DNA from: Acidimicrobiia bacterium
Lineage (GTDB): Bacteria; Acidobacteriota; Vicinamibacteria; Vicinamibacterales; UBA2999
Assembly (NCBI GenBank): GCA_016871375.1
Contig: VFYY01000010.1
Coordinates: forward strand, 1 to 44,322
Direction: 5' to 3'
DNA length: 44,322 nucleotides
Under the pieces are notes generated by a model. That model ran no database searches. It saw only the letters and a program-made list of their open reading frames with translations, and was not told the origin of the DNA. This document shows, one piece after another, positions 26,301 through 37,113 of the stretch. Made by a program: the position numbers and the translations under genes. Numbering within the stretch: the first letter of the stretch is position 1; every line of letters begins with the position of its first letter.

Positions 26301-27194
26301 GGGACGCGTGACCGGAACGGCGCCGGGCGCCGCCGCGGGCGCCACCGGCGCCTCGACCAGCGTCCACGCGTCCTGTTCCTCGAGCAGCTTCGCCGCGAAC
26401 TCGGTATGCAGCGCGTGCCCGCCGCGGTGCGCGACCAGGTGGCCGATGAGCGGGTGCCCCACCAGCGCCATGTCCCCGATCACGTCGAGAATCTTGTGGC
26501 GGACGAACTCGTCCTCGAAGCGCAGCGCGTTGTTGAGGACGCCGGTGTCGCCGATGACGACCGCGTTCTCGAGCGACCCGCCGAGCGCCAGCCCCTGCTG
26601 ACGCATCATCTCGACCTCCTTCAGGAAGCCGAACGTGCGCGCCGGCGCGATCTCGTCGACGAAGCTGTCCTCGGTGATGCGCATCGTCCGCGACTGGTGG
26701 CGCAGCAGCGGATGGTCGAAGGCGATGCTGTAGGTGACCTTGAAGTGATCCGACGGGTAGAGCGCGATGCGCTTGTCGCCGCGTGAGAGCGAGAGCGGGC
26801 GCTGCACCTTGAGGTACTTGCGCGCGGCCTGCAGCGGCTTCAGCCCGGCTTCCTGAATGAGGTAGATGAACGGCGCGGCGCTGCCGTCCATGATCGGCAC
26901 TTCCGGCGAGTTGAGCTCGACGATCGCGTTGTCGACGCCAAGGCTGACGAACGCGGCCAGCAGGTGCTCGACGGTCTCCACGCGGACCGCCTCGCGCGCC
27001 AGGCCGGTGGCCAGCCGGATGCCGCCGACGTGCTGCACGGTGGCGGGCACTTCGAGGCCGCCCAGATCGGAGCGCCGGAACCGGATGCCTGAATTTGCTG
27101 AAGCGGGCTTGAGGGAGAGCGTGACCTTGCTGCCGGAATGGAGGCCGATACCTGCACAGGAGATCGACCGTCGAATTGTCCGTTGTACGTGCAT
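26289..27194 (-). CDS. lpxC: LpxC, UDP-3-O-acyl-N-acetylglucosamine deacetylase
   Basis: A 301-residue zinc enzyme of the committed step of lipid A synthesis, so this cell has a lipopolysaccharide outer membrane. Family blocks: RSISCAGIGLHSGSKVTL near the start, VETVEHLLAAF (zinc His), NSPEVPIMDGSAAPF, and KILDVIGDMALVGHPLIGHL (zinc His and Asp) with GGHALHTEF carrying the catalytic His. The ATG at 27194 gives the normal N-terminus and has an AGGGAG ribosome-binding site. The stop lies in a palindrome. Confidence 0.96.
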   Translation of the reverse strand: MHVQRTIRRSISCAGIGLHSGSKVTLSLKPASANSGIRFRRSDLGGLEVPATVQHVGGIRLATGLAREAVRVETVEHLLAAFVSLGVDNAIVELNSPEVPIMDGSAAPFIYLIQEAGLKPLQAARKYLKVQRPLSLSRGDKRIALYPSDHFKVTYSIAFDHPLLRHQSRTMRITEDSFVDEIAPARTFGFLKEVEMMRQQGLALGGSLENAVVIGDTGVLNNALRFEDEFVRHKILDVIGDMALVGHPLIGHLVAHRGGHALHTEFAAKLLEEQDAWTLVEAPVAPAAAPGAVPVTRPAGA

Positions 27195-27404
27195 CAGGCT
27201 CCCTGCGCCGTTTTGGGGACTACCCGCTGGAAGCAATCAAAATGCCGTGAAGATCAGTGCTCCTTGGTGTCGTGTAACCGCTTGCTGCTGATGACTTTGG
27301 AGACCGACACTCGGGTTTCGGGCATGCAACCGCAGATCCGTTTGTTGCGAAGCAGCCACGATGCAAAAGAGCGAAACCGTGGCGAGTTTACCACACTGCC
27401 TTGA
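27195..27404. other. lpxC leader region
   Basis: About 210 bases upstream of lpxC without a supported gene. It is the only sizeable gap here of lower GC content. TAAACT on the minus strand near 27390 is a weak -10 candidate. Short open frames in it have no coding signs. Confidence 0.35.
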
Positions 27405-27435
27405 GGGGGGGGCAGACCCCATGGTACGGACCGAC

Positions 27436-27453
<18 letters not shown>
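27405..27453. repeat. REP-like inverted repeat at the end of uvrA
   Basis: Left arm gggggcagaccccatg (within 27405-27423) and right arm catggggtctgaccccc (27437-27453) are inverted copies apart from one missing base. The motif ggggtctgacccc is a common REP core. The stop codon of uvrA (27436-27438) and its last residues GGQTP are encoded by the right arm. Confidence 0.85.
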
Positions 27454-30381
<2,928 letters not shown>

Positions 30382-30393
30382 AGACCTACTGCG

Positions 30394-30420
30394 GAGAATT
30401 TCCCGGATTCCCGAATTCTC
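30394..30420. repeat. Imperfect palindrome between the permease gene and uvrA
   Basis: gagaattt...gaattctc arms around cccggattccc. It begins at the stop codon of the permease gene (30420-30422) and fills most of the 38-base gap before uvrA. Confidence 0.6.
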
Positions 30421-31904
30421 TATTTTACACGCAGCCGGCTGTGGCGATATCCGTAGGCGACGTAGATGGCCGCGCCCATGGCGAGCCAGATGCCGAAGCG
30501 CTCCCACGCCTGCGCGGGGAGGCCGATCATGATGAAGAGGCAGGCGGCCACGCCGAGCGGCGCGACGACCCAGACGAGGGGGACGCGGAACGGCCGCGGG
30601 CGGTCGGGCTCGGTGACGCGCAGGACCAGCACGCCCGAACAGACCAGCGCGAAGGCGAAGAGCGTGCCGATATTGGTGAGGTCGTAGGTCTCCGCGGCGT
30701 CGCCGACGAGCGACCCCGCCGCGACCAGAATCCCGGTGACCAGCGTGGTGGTGTACGGGATGCGCGTCTTCGCATCCACGCGCGCCGCCCACTGCGGGAG
30801 CAGGCCGTCGCGCGCCATGGCGAAGAAGATGCGCGGCTGCCCGTACTGGAAGACGAGCAGCACGGCGGCCATCGACACCGCGGCCCCGAGCGCCACGATC
30901 CAGCCGACGCCGGTGTAGCCCGCCAGCTCCAGCGCCCGCGCCAGCGGATCCGCCACGGCCAGCTCGCCGTACGGCACCATGCCCGTCAGCACCGCGCCGA
31001 CGATCACATAGATCACCGTGCACACCGCGAGGCCGCCCAGGATGCCGATCGGCAGGTTGCGCTGCGGGTTCTTCGTCTCCTCGGCGGCGGTCGCGATCGC
31101 GTCGAAGCCGATGTAGGCGAAGAAGACGATGGCCGCGCCCTGGTGGATGCCGGTGAAGCCGTTCGGCGCGAACGGCGTGTAGTTGGCGGGGTCGATCGCG
31201 GTCGTGCCGACCGCAATGAAGAGGCCGAGCACGAGCAGCTTGATGACGACCATCACGTTGTTGGCCGTCGAGCTCTCGCGCGCGCCGCGCAGCAGCAGCC
31301 ACGTGATGAACATCACGATGCCGAACGCCGGCAGGTTGACGAGGATCGGCACGCCTGCCAGCTGCGGGGCCGTCTGCAGGAGGCCGCTCACGTCGGGGTT
31401 CGAGCTGAGGAGCGCGGTGCGGTAGCCGGTGGTCAGCCACGGCGGCAGACCGACGCCGATCCCGCGCAGCAGCGTGTTGAAGTAGTCGCCCCACGAGATC
31501 GCCACGGCGACGTTGCCGACCGCGTACTCGAGGATCAGGTCCCAGCCGATGATCCACGCGACGAGCTCGCCGAGCGTCGCATACGAGTAGGCGTAGGCGC
31601 TGCCGGCCTGCGGAATCATCGCCGCCAGCTCCGCGTAGCAGAGCGCGGCGAGCGCGCACGCGCCGCCGAGCAGGACGAACGAGAAGATCAGCGCCGGTCC
31701 CGCGGCAGAGCGAACCACTTCGCCGTTCGGCCCGATCTGGCCGGCGGCCGCGGTGCCGATCGCCCCGAAGATACCCGCGCCGATGACGGCGCCGATGGCC
31801 AGCATCACGAGATCGCCGGCGCCCAGCACGCGCTTCAGCGACTGCGCGCCGTCCTCGTCAGGCTGCAGCGCCTCGATGGGTTTTCGAGCGAAGAGGCTAG
31901 TCAA
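30420..31904 (-). CDS. APC-family amino acid permease
   Basis: A 494-residue inner-membrane transporter of the amino acid/polyamine/organocation family, cationic-amino-acid-transporter-like. TM1 has the substrate motif [11 protein letters not shown]. Later blocks: [56 protein letters not shown] and [17 protein letters not shown]. About 12-14 membrane segments can be counted. The substrate is not determinable. The start is TTG at 31904, which overlaps the end of the beta-propeller gene by 8 bases, so translation is coupled. Confidence 0.9.
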   Translation of the reverse strand: MTSLFARKPIEALQPDEDGAQSLKRVLGAGDLVMLAIGAVIGAGIFGAIGTAAAGQIGPNGEVVRSAAGPALIFSFVLLGGACALAALCYAELAAMIPQAGSAYAYSYATLGELVAWIIGWDLILEYAVGNVAVAISWGDYFNTLLRGIGVGLPPWLTTGYRTALLSSNPDVSGLLQTAPQLAGVPILVNLPAFGIVMFITWLLLRGARESSTANNVMVVIKLLVLGLFIAVGTTAIDPANYTPFAPNGFTGIHQGAAIVFFAYIGFDAIATAAEETKNPQRNLPIGILGGLAVCTVIYVIVGAVLTGMVPYGELAVADPLARALELAGYTGVGWIVALGAAVSMAAVLLVFQYGQPRIFFAMARDGLLPQWAARVDAKTRIPYTTTLVTGILVAAGSLVGDAAETYDLTNIGTLFAFALVCSGVLVLRVTEPDRPRPFRVPLVWVVAPLGVAACLFIMIGLPAQAWERFGIWLAMGAAIYVAYGYRHSRLRVK

Positions 31905-32880
31905 AGCGGTACGCCGTTTCGTTCGAGGTCACCACGAGCTCGCCCTTCGGCCCGAACGCCAGGCCGACGAGGCCGGGACCCGAGACGACGAGATCCGGCG
32001 CGGTGTCCTCGCCCGCGAACCGGTAGACGCCGCTGGCACCGGCGAGCGCGTCCACGACGTGCAGCATTCCGTCCGGCGCGAACGCCAGCCCCTGCGGCCG
32101 GCCGAGCGGCGACGGCAGCGTCCGCACGTGCCCCTCGCGGTCGATGCGGTACACGTAGTCGTAGGAGTTGAGCGTGGGCGCCGTGGCGAAGAGCCCGCCC
32201 GACGGGCTCATCGCGAGGTGGAACGCGGCGACGCTGGGCGGCAGCGTCGCGAACGGCGTCGCCTGGGCGTCGTGAACCCGGAAGATCGTGCCCGACCGGT
32301 CGCCGACATACATCGCGCCGTCCGCGTCGAAGGCGATCCCGCAGGCGACGCCGAGGTCGCTGGCGACCTGATCGTGCGTGCCGTCGGCGTTCACGCGATA
32401 GACCGCGCCCTCGAAGCGGCTCGACACATACAGATGCCCGTCCGGGCCGACAGTCATCGACGTCGCATTGACGATGCCCGAGGCGAACGGTTCGCGCGTC
32501 CCGGCCGGCGTCACGCGGAAGATGGAGACCGGCGCTTCCTGTCCGCGCGATCCGCTGTAGGTGACGAAGAGGTTGCCGTCGGCGTCGAAGACCGGGTTGT
32601 CCACCTGGTGCAGGCCGGTCGCCCACGGGGCGCCGACCTGCACGTAGGCGGTCTCGCCCGGGACGCCCGCGATGCGGATCGGCACGCGGCCGCCGTCCAG
32701 CCCGTCCGGGATGATGACGATGAGCCGGCGTGTGGAGGCGAACGACGTCCGCGCCGGTTCGGTGCCGACCGTGACGCTGGCGGAATCGTCTGCGAGGAAC
32801 CCCGTGCCGTGAATCGTGACGCGGCCACCCTCGACGGCGCGCAGCGGGTGGACGGACGTGATGGTGGACCGGGTAGCCAT
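31897..32880 (-). CDS. TIG/IPT domain plus beta-propeller (NHL/SMP-30-like) protein, no signal peptide
   Basis: A 327-residue protein. Residues 1-85 look like an IPT/TIG immunoglobulin-like domain (ITSVHPLRAVEGGRVTIHGTGF). The rest is a six-bladed propeller of NHL or SMP-30 type with repeated FDADGNLFVTYSG, GPDGHLYVSSRFEGAVYRV, FDADGAMYVGDRSGTIFRV and FAPDGMLHVVDALAG. Such domains are normally extracellular, yet there is no signal peptide at the ATG at 32880, and the upstream extension (MPFDL) adds none. It may be cytoplasmic, or the true start is hidden by the repeat just upstream. It is coupled to the permease gene. Function unknown; lactonase-like or binding role possible. Confidence 0.8.
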   Translation of the reverse strand: MATRSTITSVHPLRAVEGGRVTIHGTGFLADDSASVTVGTEPARTSFASTRRLIVIIPDGLDGGRVPIRIAGVPGETAYVQVGAPWATGLHQVDNPVFDADGNLFVTYSGSRGQEAPVSIFRVTPAGTREPFASGIVNATSMTVGPDGHLYVSSRFEGAVYRVNADGTHDQVASDLGVACGIAFDADGAMYVGDRSGTIFRVHDAQATPFATLPPSVAAFHLAMSPSGGLFATAPTLNSYDYVYRIDREGHVRTLPSPLGRPQGLAFAPDGMLHVVDALAGASGVYRFAGEDTAPDLVVSGPGLVGLAFGPKGELVVTSNETAYRFD

Positions 32881-32958
32881 CAGGTCAAAGGGCAAGGGTC
32901 AAGGGTCAAAGGTACATCAAGCAAAACCTTTGACCTTTGACTTCTGACCTTTGACTTC
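32881..32958. repeat. Inverted 'tcaaagg' repeat element filling an intergenic gap
   Basis: The 78-base gap consists of gtcaaagggcaagggtcaa-type units followed by their inverted counterparts (acctttgacctttgacttc). The two halves can pair over about 30 bases with mismatches. A 15-mer from it (32939-32953) is identical to part of topA (13968-13982). Confidence 0.8.
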
Positions 32959-33492
32959 CTAGGTATCTTCGAGCTCCGCGTTCCAGTAGAGGTAGTCGCG
33001 CCAGCTTTCCGGCGCGTTGCGCAGCCCGATGGTGATACGAATCGCGGGCGCCGAATCAGGCCGCCGCGGGTGGCGCCGCAGCCTCATCCCGGCCTCGGCC
33101 GGCGTGCGGCCGCCCTTCCTGCGGTTGCACGTCACGCAGCAGGTGACGATGTTCTCCCAGTCCTTGCGGCCGCCATGGGCCACGGGCACGACGTGGTCGA
33201 ACGTCAGCTCCGAGGTCGGCAGCGATTCGTTGCAGTACTGGCAGGTGTGGTCGTCGCGCGCGTAGATGTTCGCGCGGGAGAACGGTACGTAGTCGAACCG
33301 GCGTTTTATCTTGACGAAGCGGAGGAGGCGGATGACGGAGGGCAGCTTGAAGCTGACGGACACTGCCCTTATCTCGCGGTCGTGGACCGCGATCACCTCT
33401 ACCTTCCCCTGGCACCAGAGCGTGATCGCCTTCTGCCAGTGAACGACCTTGAGAGGCTCGTACGACGCGTTCAGAAGGAGCGTCTGCTCCAT
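32959..33492 (-). CDS. HNH endonuclease
   Basis: A 177-residue HNH nuclease. It starts MEQTLLLNASYEPLKVVHWQ, as in a widespread family of chromosomal HNH proteins. The nuclease core has C84-x2-C87 (CQYC), D99-H100 (TFDHVVPVAHGG), N114 and C119-x2-C122 with NRRKGGRTP. The zinc pairs are intact, so it should be active. Its biological role is not established; the family is not tied to a mobile element here. The ATG at 33492 is chosen over an in-frame one at 33570 because it matches the family start and has a CTGGAGT ribosome-binding site. Confidence 0.9.
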   Translation of the reverse strand: MEQTLLLNASYEPLKVVHWQKAITLWCQGKVEVIAVHDREIRAVSVSFKLPSVIRLLRFVKIKRRFDYVPFSRANIYARDDHTCQYCNESLPTSELTFDHVVPVAHGGRKDWENIVTCCVTCNRRKGGRTPAEAGMRLRRHPRRPDSAPAIRITIGLRNAPESWRDYLYWNAELEDT

Positions 33493-33555
33493 ACTCCAGT
33501 TGTAATAATACCCGAAGACTAGCGAACGCAGCCACTTACGCCGATATCCAGAGTC

Positions 33556-34170
33556 GTGCGGGTGCTCCATCTGGGTGTGCTGGTTCTGCTGGCGGCGACG
33601 ACGGGCGCCTGTGCGGCGCGGAGTGCGGGGGGCAACGTGCCGACGCCGCGGCCGTTCCCCGGGGCGCCACCCGCCCCACCCGCCCCACCCGCCCCACTCG
33701 CCCCACTCGCCCCACCCGCCCCACTCGCCCCACCCGCCCTGTCGGGTGCGGTGGACACCGCGCTGAAGTTCCTCGGCGTGCCGTATCGCAACGGCGGCAG
33801 CGATCCGTCAGGCTTCGACTGCAGCGGCTTGGTGCAGTACGTGTTCAACAGCCTCGGCATCAGCCTGCCGCGTGAAGTGCGCGATCAATACGACGTCGGG
33901 GAAGACGTGAAGCTCGAGGACGTGCGCGCGGGCGACCTGCTGTTCTTCCAGACCGTGAGCCGCGGCGCGTCGCATGTCGGACTGGCGATCGGCCCCGGCC
34001 GGTTCGTGCACGCGCCCAGCTCGCGCGGCGTGGTCCGCGTCGAGCGCTACACCGGCCAGTACTGGGCCAGCCGCTTCATCGGCGCCAGACGCGTGTCCGC
34101 TACCGCCGCGCCTTCGGCTTCGGCTTCGGCGGCGACCCGCCCTCTCCGATCGTCGCGATTCTCGCGATAA
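33556..34170 (+). CDS. NlpC/P60 lipoprotein peptidase with Pro/Ala repeat linker
   Basis: A 204-residue putative cell-wall endopeptidase. Signal peptide with lipobox (TTGAC, Cys19). Residues 37-61 are a Pro/Ala/Leu repeat linker encoded by a 9-base tandem repeat. The NlpC/P60 domain has catalytic Cys89 (FDCSGLVQYVF), His140 (SHVGLAI) and His152 (VHAPSS). It would cut peptidoglycan peptides from an outer-membrane anchor. The start is GTG at 33556. The Ser/Ala-rich C-terminal tail (residues about 178-204) overlaps the convergent coiled-coil gene by 71 bases and may not be functionally important. Confidence 0.9.
   Translation: MRVLHLGVLVLLAATTGACAARSAGGNVPTPRPFPGAPPAPPAPPAPLAPLAPPAPLAPPALSGAVDTALKFLGVPYRNGGSDPSGFDCSGLVQYVFNSLGISLPREVRDQYDVGEDVKLEDVRAGDLLFFQTVSRGASHVGLAIGPGRFVHAPSSRGVVRVERYTGQYWASRFIGARRVSATAAPSASASAATRPLRSSRFSR
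33659..33740. repeat. Tandem 9-base repeat (cgccccacc / cgccccact) in the NlpC/P60 gene
   Basis: About eight units of cgccccac[c/t] in a row. Each 9-base unit encodes Ala-Pro-Pro or Ala-Pro-Leu in frame. The copy number is likely variable between strains. Confidence 0.85.
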
Positions 34171-34324
34171 CTTCTTCGTGCAGAACGCGCATGTAATTGC
34201 GCGTCTCTTCGTCGCCTCTTCTGATCTCCTCCCCAAGGGCCGCGTCGCCGTCCCTGATCTCGGCCCGGACGGCAGAACATTCACCGCGCATCTCGTCCCG
34301 GAGTTGCAGAAACTGCCCAGCCAT
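34100..34324 (-). CDS. Small coiled-coil protein, 74 residues
   Basis: An acidic, helical 74-residue protein (MAGQFLQLRDEMRGECSAVR, GDAALGEEIRRGDEETRNYM, RVLHEEVIARIATI) with a Pro/Lys tail. No enzyme motif. The ATG at 34324 is supported by a strong AGGAGAG ribosome-binding site. It lies 91 bases from the hydrolase gene end and overlaps the NlpC/P60 tail by 71 bases. A 15-base palindrome (34374-34388) upstream is identical to one upstream of the coiled-coil gene at 36290-36739, and both proteins begin MAG and are helical. They may be members of one family under common control. Confidence 0.7.
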   Translation of the reverse strand: MAGQFLQLRDEMRGECSAVRAEIRDGDAALGEEIRRGDEETRNYMRVLHEEVIARIATIGEGGSPPKPKPKARR

Positions 34325-34373
34325 CGCGGTCTCTCCTGGCCCCCTGGAGGTGCGATGGCCGTGCCATGACGAT

Positions 34374-34388
34374 GACGATGCCATCGTC
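34374..34388. promoter_or_regulatory. 15-base palindrome upstream of the small coiled-coil gene (copy 1)
   Basis: gacgat-gcc-atcgtc, identical to 36750-36764. The flank on the far side also matches (gaatcaa, then gccct). It is 49 bases before the ATG at 34324, suitable for an operator. Confidence 0.55.
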
Positions 34389-34415
34389 GTCGCGCAAGAA
34401 TCAAACGCCCTGAAG

Positions 34416-36278
34416 CTAACGAGGCCCGGTAACCGCTACGATGTCCCATGTCTCCTGGGCTCGGCGCATGACGACAGGCACGTCGCCGGCGAGCAGGAAG
34501 CGCTGCGCGACGAGCGTTCTGGCGGCGGCGCGGACCTTGTCGAGATAGTCCTGCCGCCCCTTGTAGCGTTCGGCGATCGAGAGGCGCGCGTCGCCGGACG
34601 CCTGGCGATCCGCCGCCGTCGGCGCGAACGGCTCGAATGAGCCGACGAGTCCCGCGAGGTAGCCGAGGTCGCCGAGCGGCGGGTTCGTCACGTTCCAGCC
34701 CGTGTGCGTGCCGAGCGGCACGGCGACCTCGGGAATCAGGATGCCGCCGCGGTCGTTCCCGTCGGCGTCCACCTGCGGCACGAGCACACGGAAGGGCGCG
34801 CCAAGAGACGGCGGCTCCTGCGTGATCACGCGGGTCATGCCGAACTGCGCGCCGTAGTCCATCCGCCAGACCTGCGGCATGTACGTCGTGAACGGAAACG
34901 ACGGAATCGCCGGGAACGCCACGCGGTCGAACGGCACCAGCGTGCCGGCGGCGATTGTCGGATAGACGGAGGGCGGCGGCGGGGTGCCCCGCACCCAGTC
35001 GTCGAGCGCGACGAGCAGCGCGCGCATCGGCCAGCGCTGCTGCGCGAAGTTGCGGTGCTGCCGGTACTGCCCTCCCCGGCCGAGCGCCAGCGCGCCTGAG
35101 GCGTGCGGCGTCCCCGCGATCAGATACAGCCGCGACGTCTCCGCCAGCGGGACATCCGTGAGCCCGTCGTCGGTGTGCGTGAGCGAGCCGGCCCGCGCCC
35201 AGTACTCGGTGGAGCTGAACGTGTAGATGATCTTCGGGACAACCCGCGCCGCGCGCGCCTTCGCCAGCAGGCCCTCGTCGGTGAACGGCGGCAGATCGAC
35301 CGGGCGGAGGATCGACAGTACTGAGTTGCCGGCCTGGCCCGGCATCGCGAAGCGGTGGTTGAAGCTGCCGCCGCCCGCGCCCGCCGACGCGATCATCAGG
35401 CCGTCGAAGGCGGTCCGCCCGCGCTCGTCCGTGTTGAACCCGTCACGGACGAGCTCGCGCAGGAAGCGGCCGCTCTGCGAGTAGCCGAAGCCGACCACGC
35501 GGCGCACGAGCGCCGGGTTCTCGCGCAGCGTGGCGCCATTGCCGCCGTGCTTCAAGTAGGACGCGAAGTCGCGGACGGCCGCGAGTCCGAGCCCCGCCAC
35601 GGGCGAACCGGATGCGCGGTAGACGGCTTCATACAGGCCCGCGCCCGACGTCGCGATCTGCACCACGCAGCCGTCCGGCTCGAACCGCCATGCCTCGCCG
35701 GGCAGCAGGCGAGCCTCGGCGTCGATGCGCGTCCGGTAGGTCACGCGCGCCCCGGCGGCGGCTCCGGGTGCCGCGCAGTACGGCAGCTCGCCGGCGGCCA
35801 CGCGCGGCGCCGTGGACGTCACCACGAAGCTGGCGCGGACCGGGCCCTCCACCGGAGCGACGGGCGCCTGCAGGGCGAGTCCCTCGTTGACGTCGAACTG
35901 CCAGCCGAGAAACGCGACCGTGAATCCCTGCTCCAGCGCGAACGCGTCGCCCATCAGGGTGAGGGACTGCTCGCGGCCGCGGTTCATGATTTCCAGGAAC
36001 ACCGTGCCGCGCGCGCGGCCGGCGTCCTTCGGAACGAAGACGTCCAGGTCGCTCGAGAACTCGACGCGTCCACGCGCATTGCGCGGCGCGAGCGCGATGT
36101 CGGCGATGCCCTGGTTGGCGGGAAGAGACGGATCGACCTCGAAGAAGACGCGGCCGGTCAGCCGCTGATGCGTGCCCGCGTCGTCACGCCGGCGGATCTC
36201 GACGCGGACGACTTCCGCGGACGCGACCTGCGCAAGCAGCACGAGCCCGACGACCCTCAGCGCGACACCCGTCCACAT
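34416..36278 (-). CDS. Large secreted alpha/beta hydrolase (Abhydrolase_10-like)
   Basis: A 620-residue protein with a signal peptide (about 1-21, ALRVVGLVLLAQVASA), thus periplasmic or secreted. It matches the long alpha/beta-hydrolase family typified by VVGFGYSQSGRFLRELV, with the likely nucleophile Ser267 in GYSQSGR. Other blocks: ADIALAPRNARGRVEFSSD, VFLEIMNRGREQ, VAFLGWQFDV, FDGLMIASAGAGGGSFNHRF, IYTFSSTEYWARAGSLTHTD and LYLIAGTPHASG (His near the active site). Substrates of the family are not established. It ends 11 bases from the coiled-coil gene upstream and is probably transcribed with it. Confidence 0.85.
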   Translation of the reverse strand: MWTGVALRVVGLVLLAQVASAEVVRVEIRRRDDAGTHQRLTGRVFFEVDPSLPANQGIADIALAPRNARGRVEFSSDLDVFVPKDAGRARGTVFLEIMNRGREQSLTLMGDAFALEQGFTVAFLGWQFDVNEGLALQAPVAPVEGPVRASFVVTSTAPRVAAGELPYCAAPGAAAGARVTYRTRIDAEARLLPGEAWRFEPDGCVVQIATSGAGLYEAVYRASGSPVAGLGLAAVRDFASYLKHGGNGATLRENPALVRRVVGFGYSQSGRFLRELVRDGFNTDERGRTAFDGLMIASAGAGGGSFNHRFAMPGQAGNSVLSILRPVDLPPFTDEGLLAKARAARVVPKIIYTFSSTEYWARAGSLTHTDDGLTDVPLAETSRLYLIAGTPHASGALALGRGGQYRQHRNFAQQRWPMRALLVALDDWVRGTPPPPSVYPTIAAGTLVPFDRVAFPAIPSFPFTTYMPQVWRMDYGAQFGMTRVITQEPPSLGAPFRVLVPQVDADGNDRGGILIPEVAVPLGTHTGWNVTNPPLGDLGYLAGLVGSFEPFAPTAADRQASGDARLSIAERYKGRQDYLDKVRAAARTLVAQRFLLAGDVPVVMRRAQETWDIVAVTGPR

Positions 36279-36289
36279 GGGACGCGATC

Positions 36290-36739
36290 TTACGCCTTCG
36301 GTCTTCGGCCTTCGAGTATCAGCAGGCGGCGCGAGTGGTCTTTCAGAACGGCGTCGTGAATCGCGAATTTCTCGTCGATCTTCTTGTCGAGGCGGGCGAA
36401 CCCCTCGTCCATTCTCTCGCTCTGGCCCTTGAGCAGGTCGTAGAGATGCCGGAAATGTCCGGTCAGCTCTTCGTGCAACGTCTGGGACCGTGACCGCTCC
36501 TGATCGAACCGTCGGTCAACCTGATCGAATCGTCGGTCAACCTGCTCGAATCGGCGGTCAACCTGCTCGAGCCGCTTGTCAACCTGCTCGAGCCGCTTGT
36601 CAACCTGCTCGAACCGCTTGTCAACCTGCTCAAACCGCTCGGCGACAGCGGCAAATCCCCGGTCAACCTTCGCCTCCAAGCCGTCGAATCGCCCCTCGAG
36701 TCGATCGACGCGGTCGGATGTCCTGGATCGTCCTGCCAT
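36290..36739 (-). CDS. Coiled-coil protein built of heptad-encoding tandem repeats
   Basis: A 149-residue helical protein. Residues about 30-85 consist of seven near-identical heptads (FEQVDKR, LEQVDKR, FEQVDRR, FDQVDRR), encoded by 21-base tandem units. The C-terminal part (LHEELTGHFRHLYDLLKGQS; KIDEKFAIHDAVLKDHSRRL) is also amphipathic. It probably forms a rod-like coiled coil. No function can be assigned. The ATG at 36739 starts MAGRS, like the MAGQF of the 74-residue protein; an earlier in-frame ATG at 36760 lies within the palindromic box and is less likely. It is followed after 11 bases by the hydrolase gene. Confidence 0.8.
   Translation of the reverse strand: MAGRSRTSDRVDRLEGRFDGLEAKVDRGFAAVAERFEQVDKRFEQVDKRLEQVDKRLEQVDRRFEQVDRRFDQVDRRFDQERSRSQTLHEELTGHFRHLYDLLKGQSERMDEGFARLDKKIDEKFAIHDAVLKDHSRRLLILEGRRPKA
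36500..36646. repeat. Seven tandem 21-base units coding for coiled-coil heptads
   Basis: Units run head to tail at 36500, 36521, 36542, 36563, 36584, 36605 and 36626. The units at 36563 and 36584 are identical; the outer ones are diverged. The length of 21 bases is exactly one heptad, so copy-number changes would lengthen or shorten the rod without breaking it. Confidence 0.9.
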
Positions 36740-36749
36740 GACTCGTGAC

Positions 36750-36764
36750 GACGATGCCATCGTC
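36750..36764. promoter_or_regulatory. 15-base palindrome upstream of the heptad-repeat gene (copy 2)
   Basis: Identical to 34374-34388. It lies 10 bases before the ATG at 36739, where a bound protein would block translation or transcription start. Confidence 0.55.
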
Positions 36765-36786
36765 CGCGTGCGGAATCAAGTGCCCT

Positions 36787-36906
36787 AGCGCGGTTTCGAC
36801 TTCTTCGTAGTGTCCGGCTTTAGCCGGCTTTAGCCGGACCACACACGGCGCTGCCGATCAACGTGGTCCGGCTAAAGCCGGACACTACGACGTTTCAGAA
36901 ACCGCT
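36787..36906. repeat. 120-base inverted-repeat element (MITE-like)
   Basis: Left arm 36787-36840 and right arm 36865-36906 are inverted copies, with 24 bases between. The left arm has an extra ggctttagccgg (12 bases duplicated), and the outer ends differ by a few bases. The outer right arm is present at the start of the window (1-27), so the element is dispersed. There is no coding capacity. Confidence 0.85.
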
Positions 36907-36939
36907 CTAAACCGGCTCATAATCCGCGCACCCTACACA

Positions 36940-37113
36940 GTGGCGCTGACGCCAGGTTCGCGGCTCGGCGTGTACGAGATCCTCGCCCTCATCGGCGCGG
37001 GCGGGATGGGGGAGGTCTACCGCGCGCGCGATACGCGTCTCAGTCGCGATGTCGCGCTGAAGATCCTTCCCGACCAGTTCGCGGCCGATGCCGACCGCGT
37101 CGCGCGGCGCCCT
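36940..37113 (+). pseudogene. Fragment of a serine/threonine protein kinase gene
   Basis: From a GTG at 36940 the frame reads as the start of a Hanks-type kinase: [20 protein letters not shown] with the Gly-rich loop, then [20 protein letters not shown] including the catalytic Lys. After about residue 57 similarity ends and the frame runs on into unrelated sequence. The rest of the kinase is missing, so this is a remnant, probably cut off by recombination next to the 120-base element. Confidence 0.75.

Noticed and set aside
27195-27404. Short open frames in the lpxC leader
   Set aside because: The 23-codon frame starting at MPETRVSVSK has no ribosome-binding site and no family resemblance.
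30382-31659. N-terminal extension of uvrA into the permease gene
   Set aside because: UvrA has its classical start at 30381, and the upstream frame is the shadow of the membrane protein.
36500-36646. Possible CRISPR array
   Set aside because: The 21-base units are directly adjacent, without spacers, and encode coiled-coil heptads in frame.
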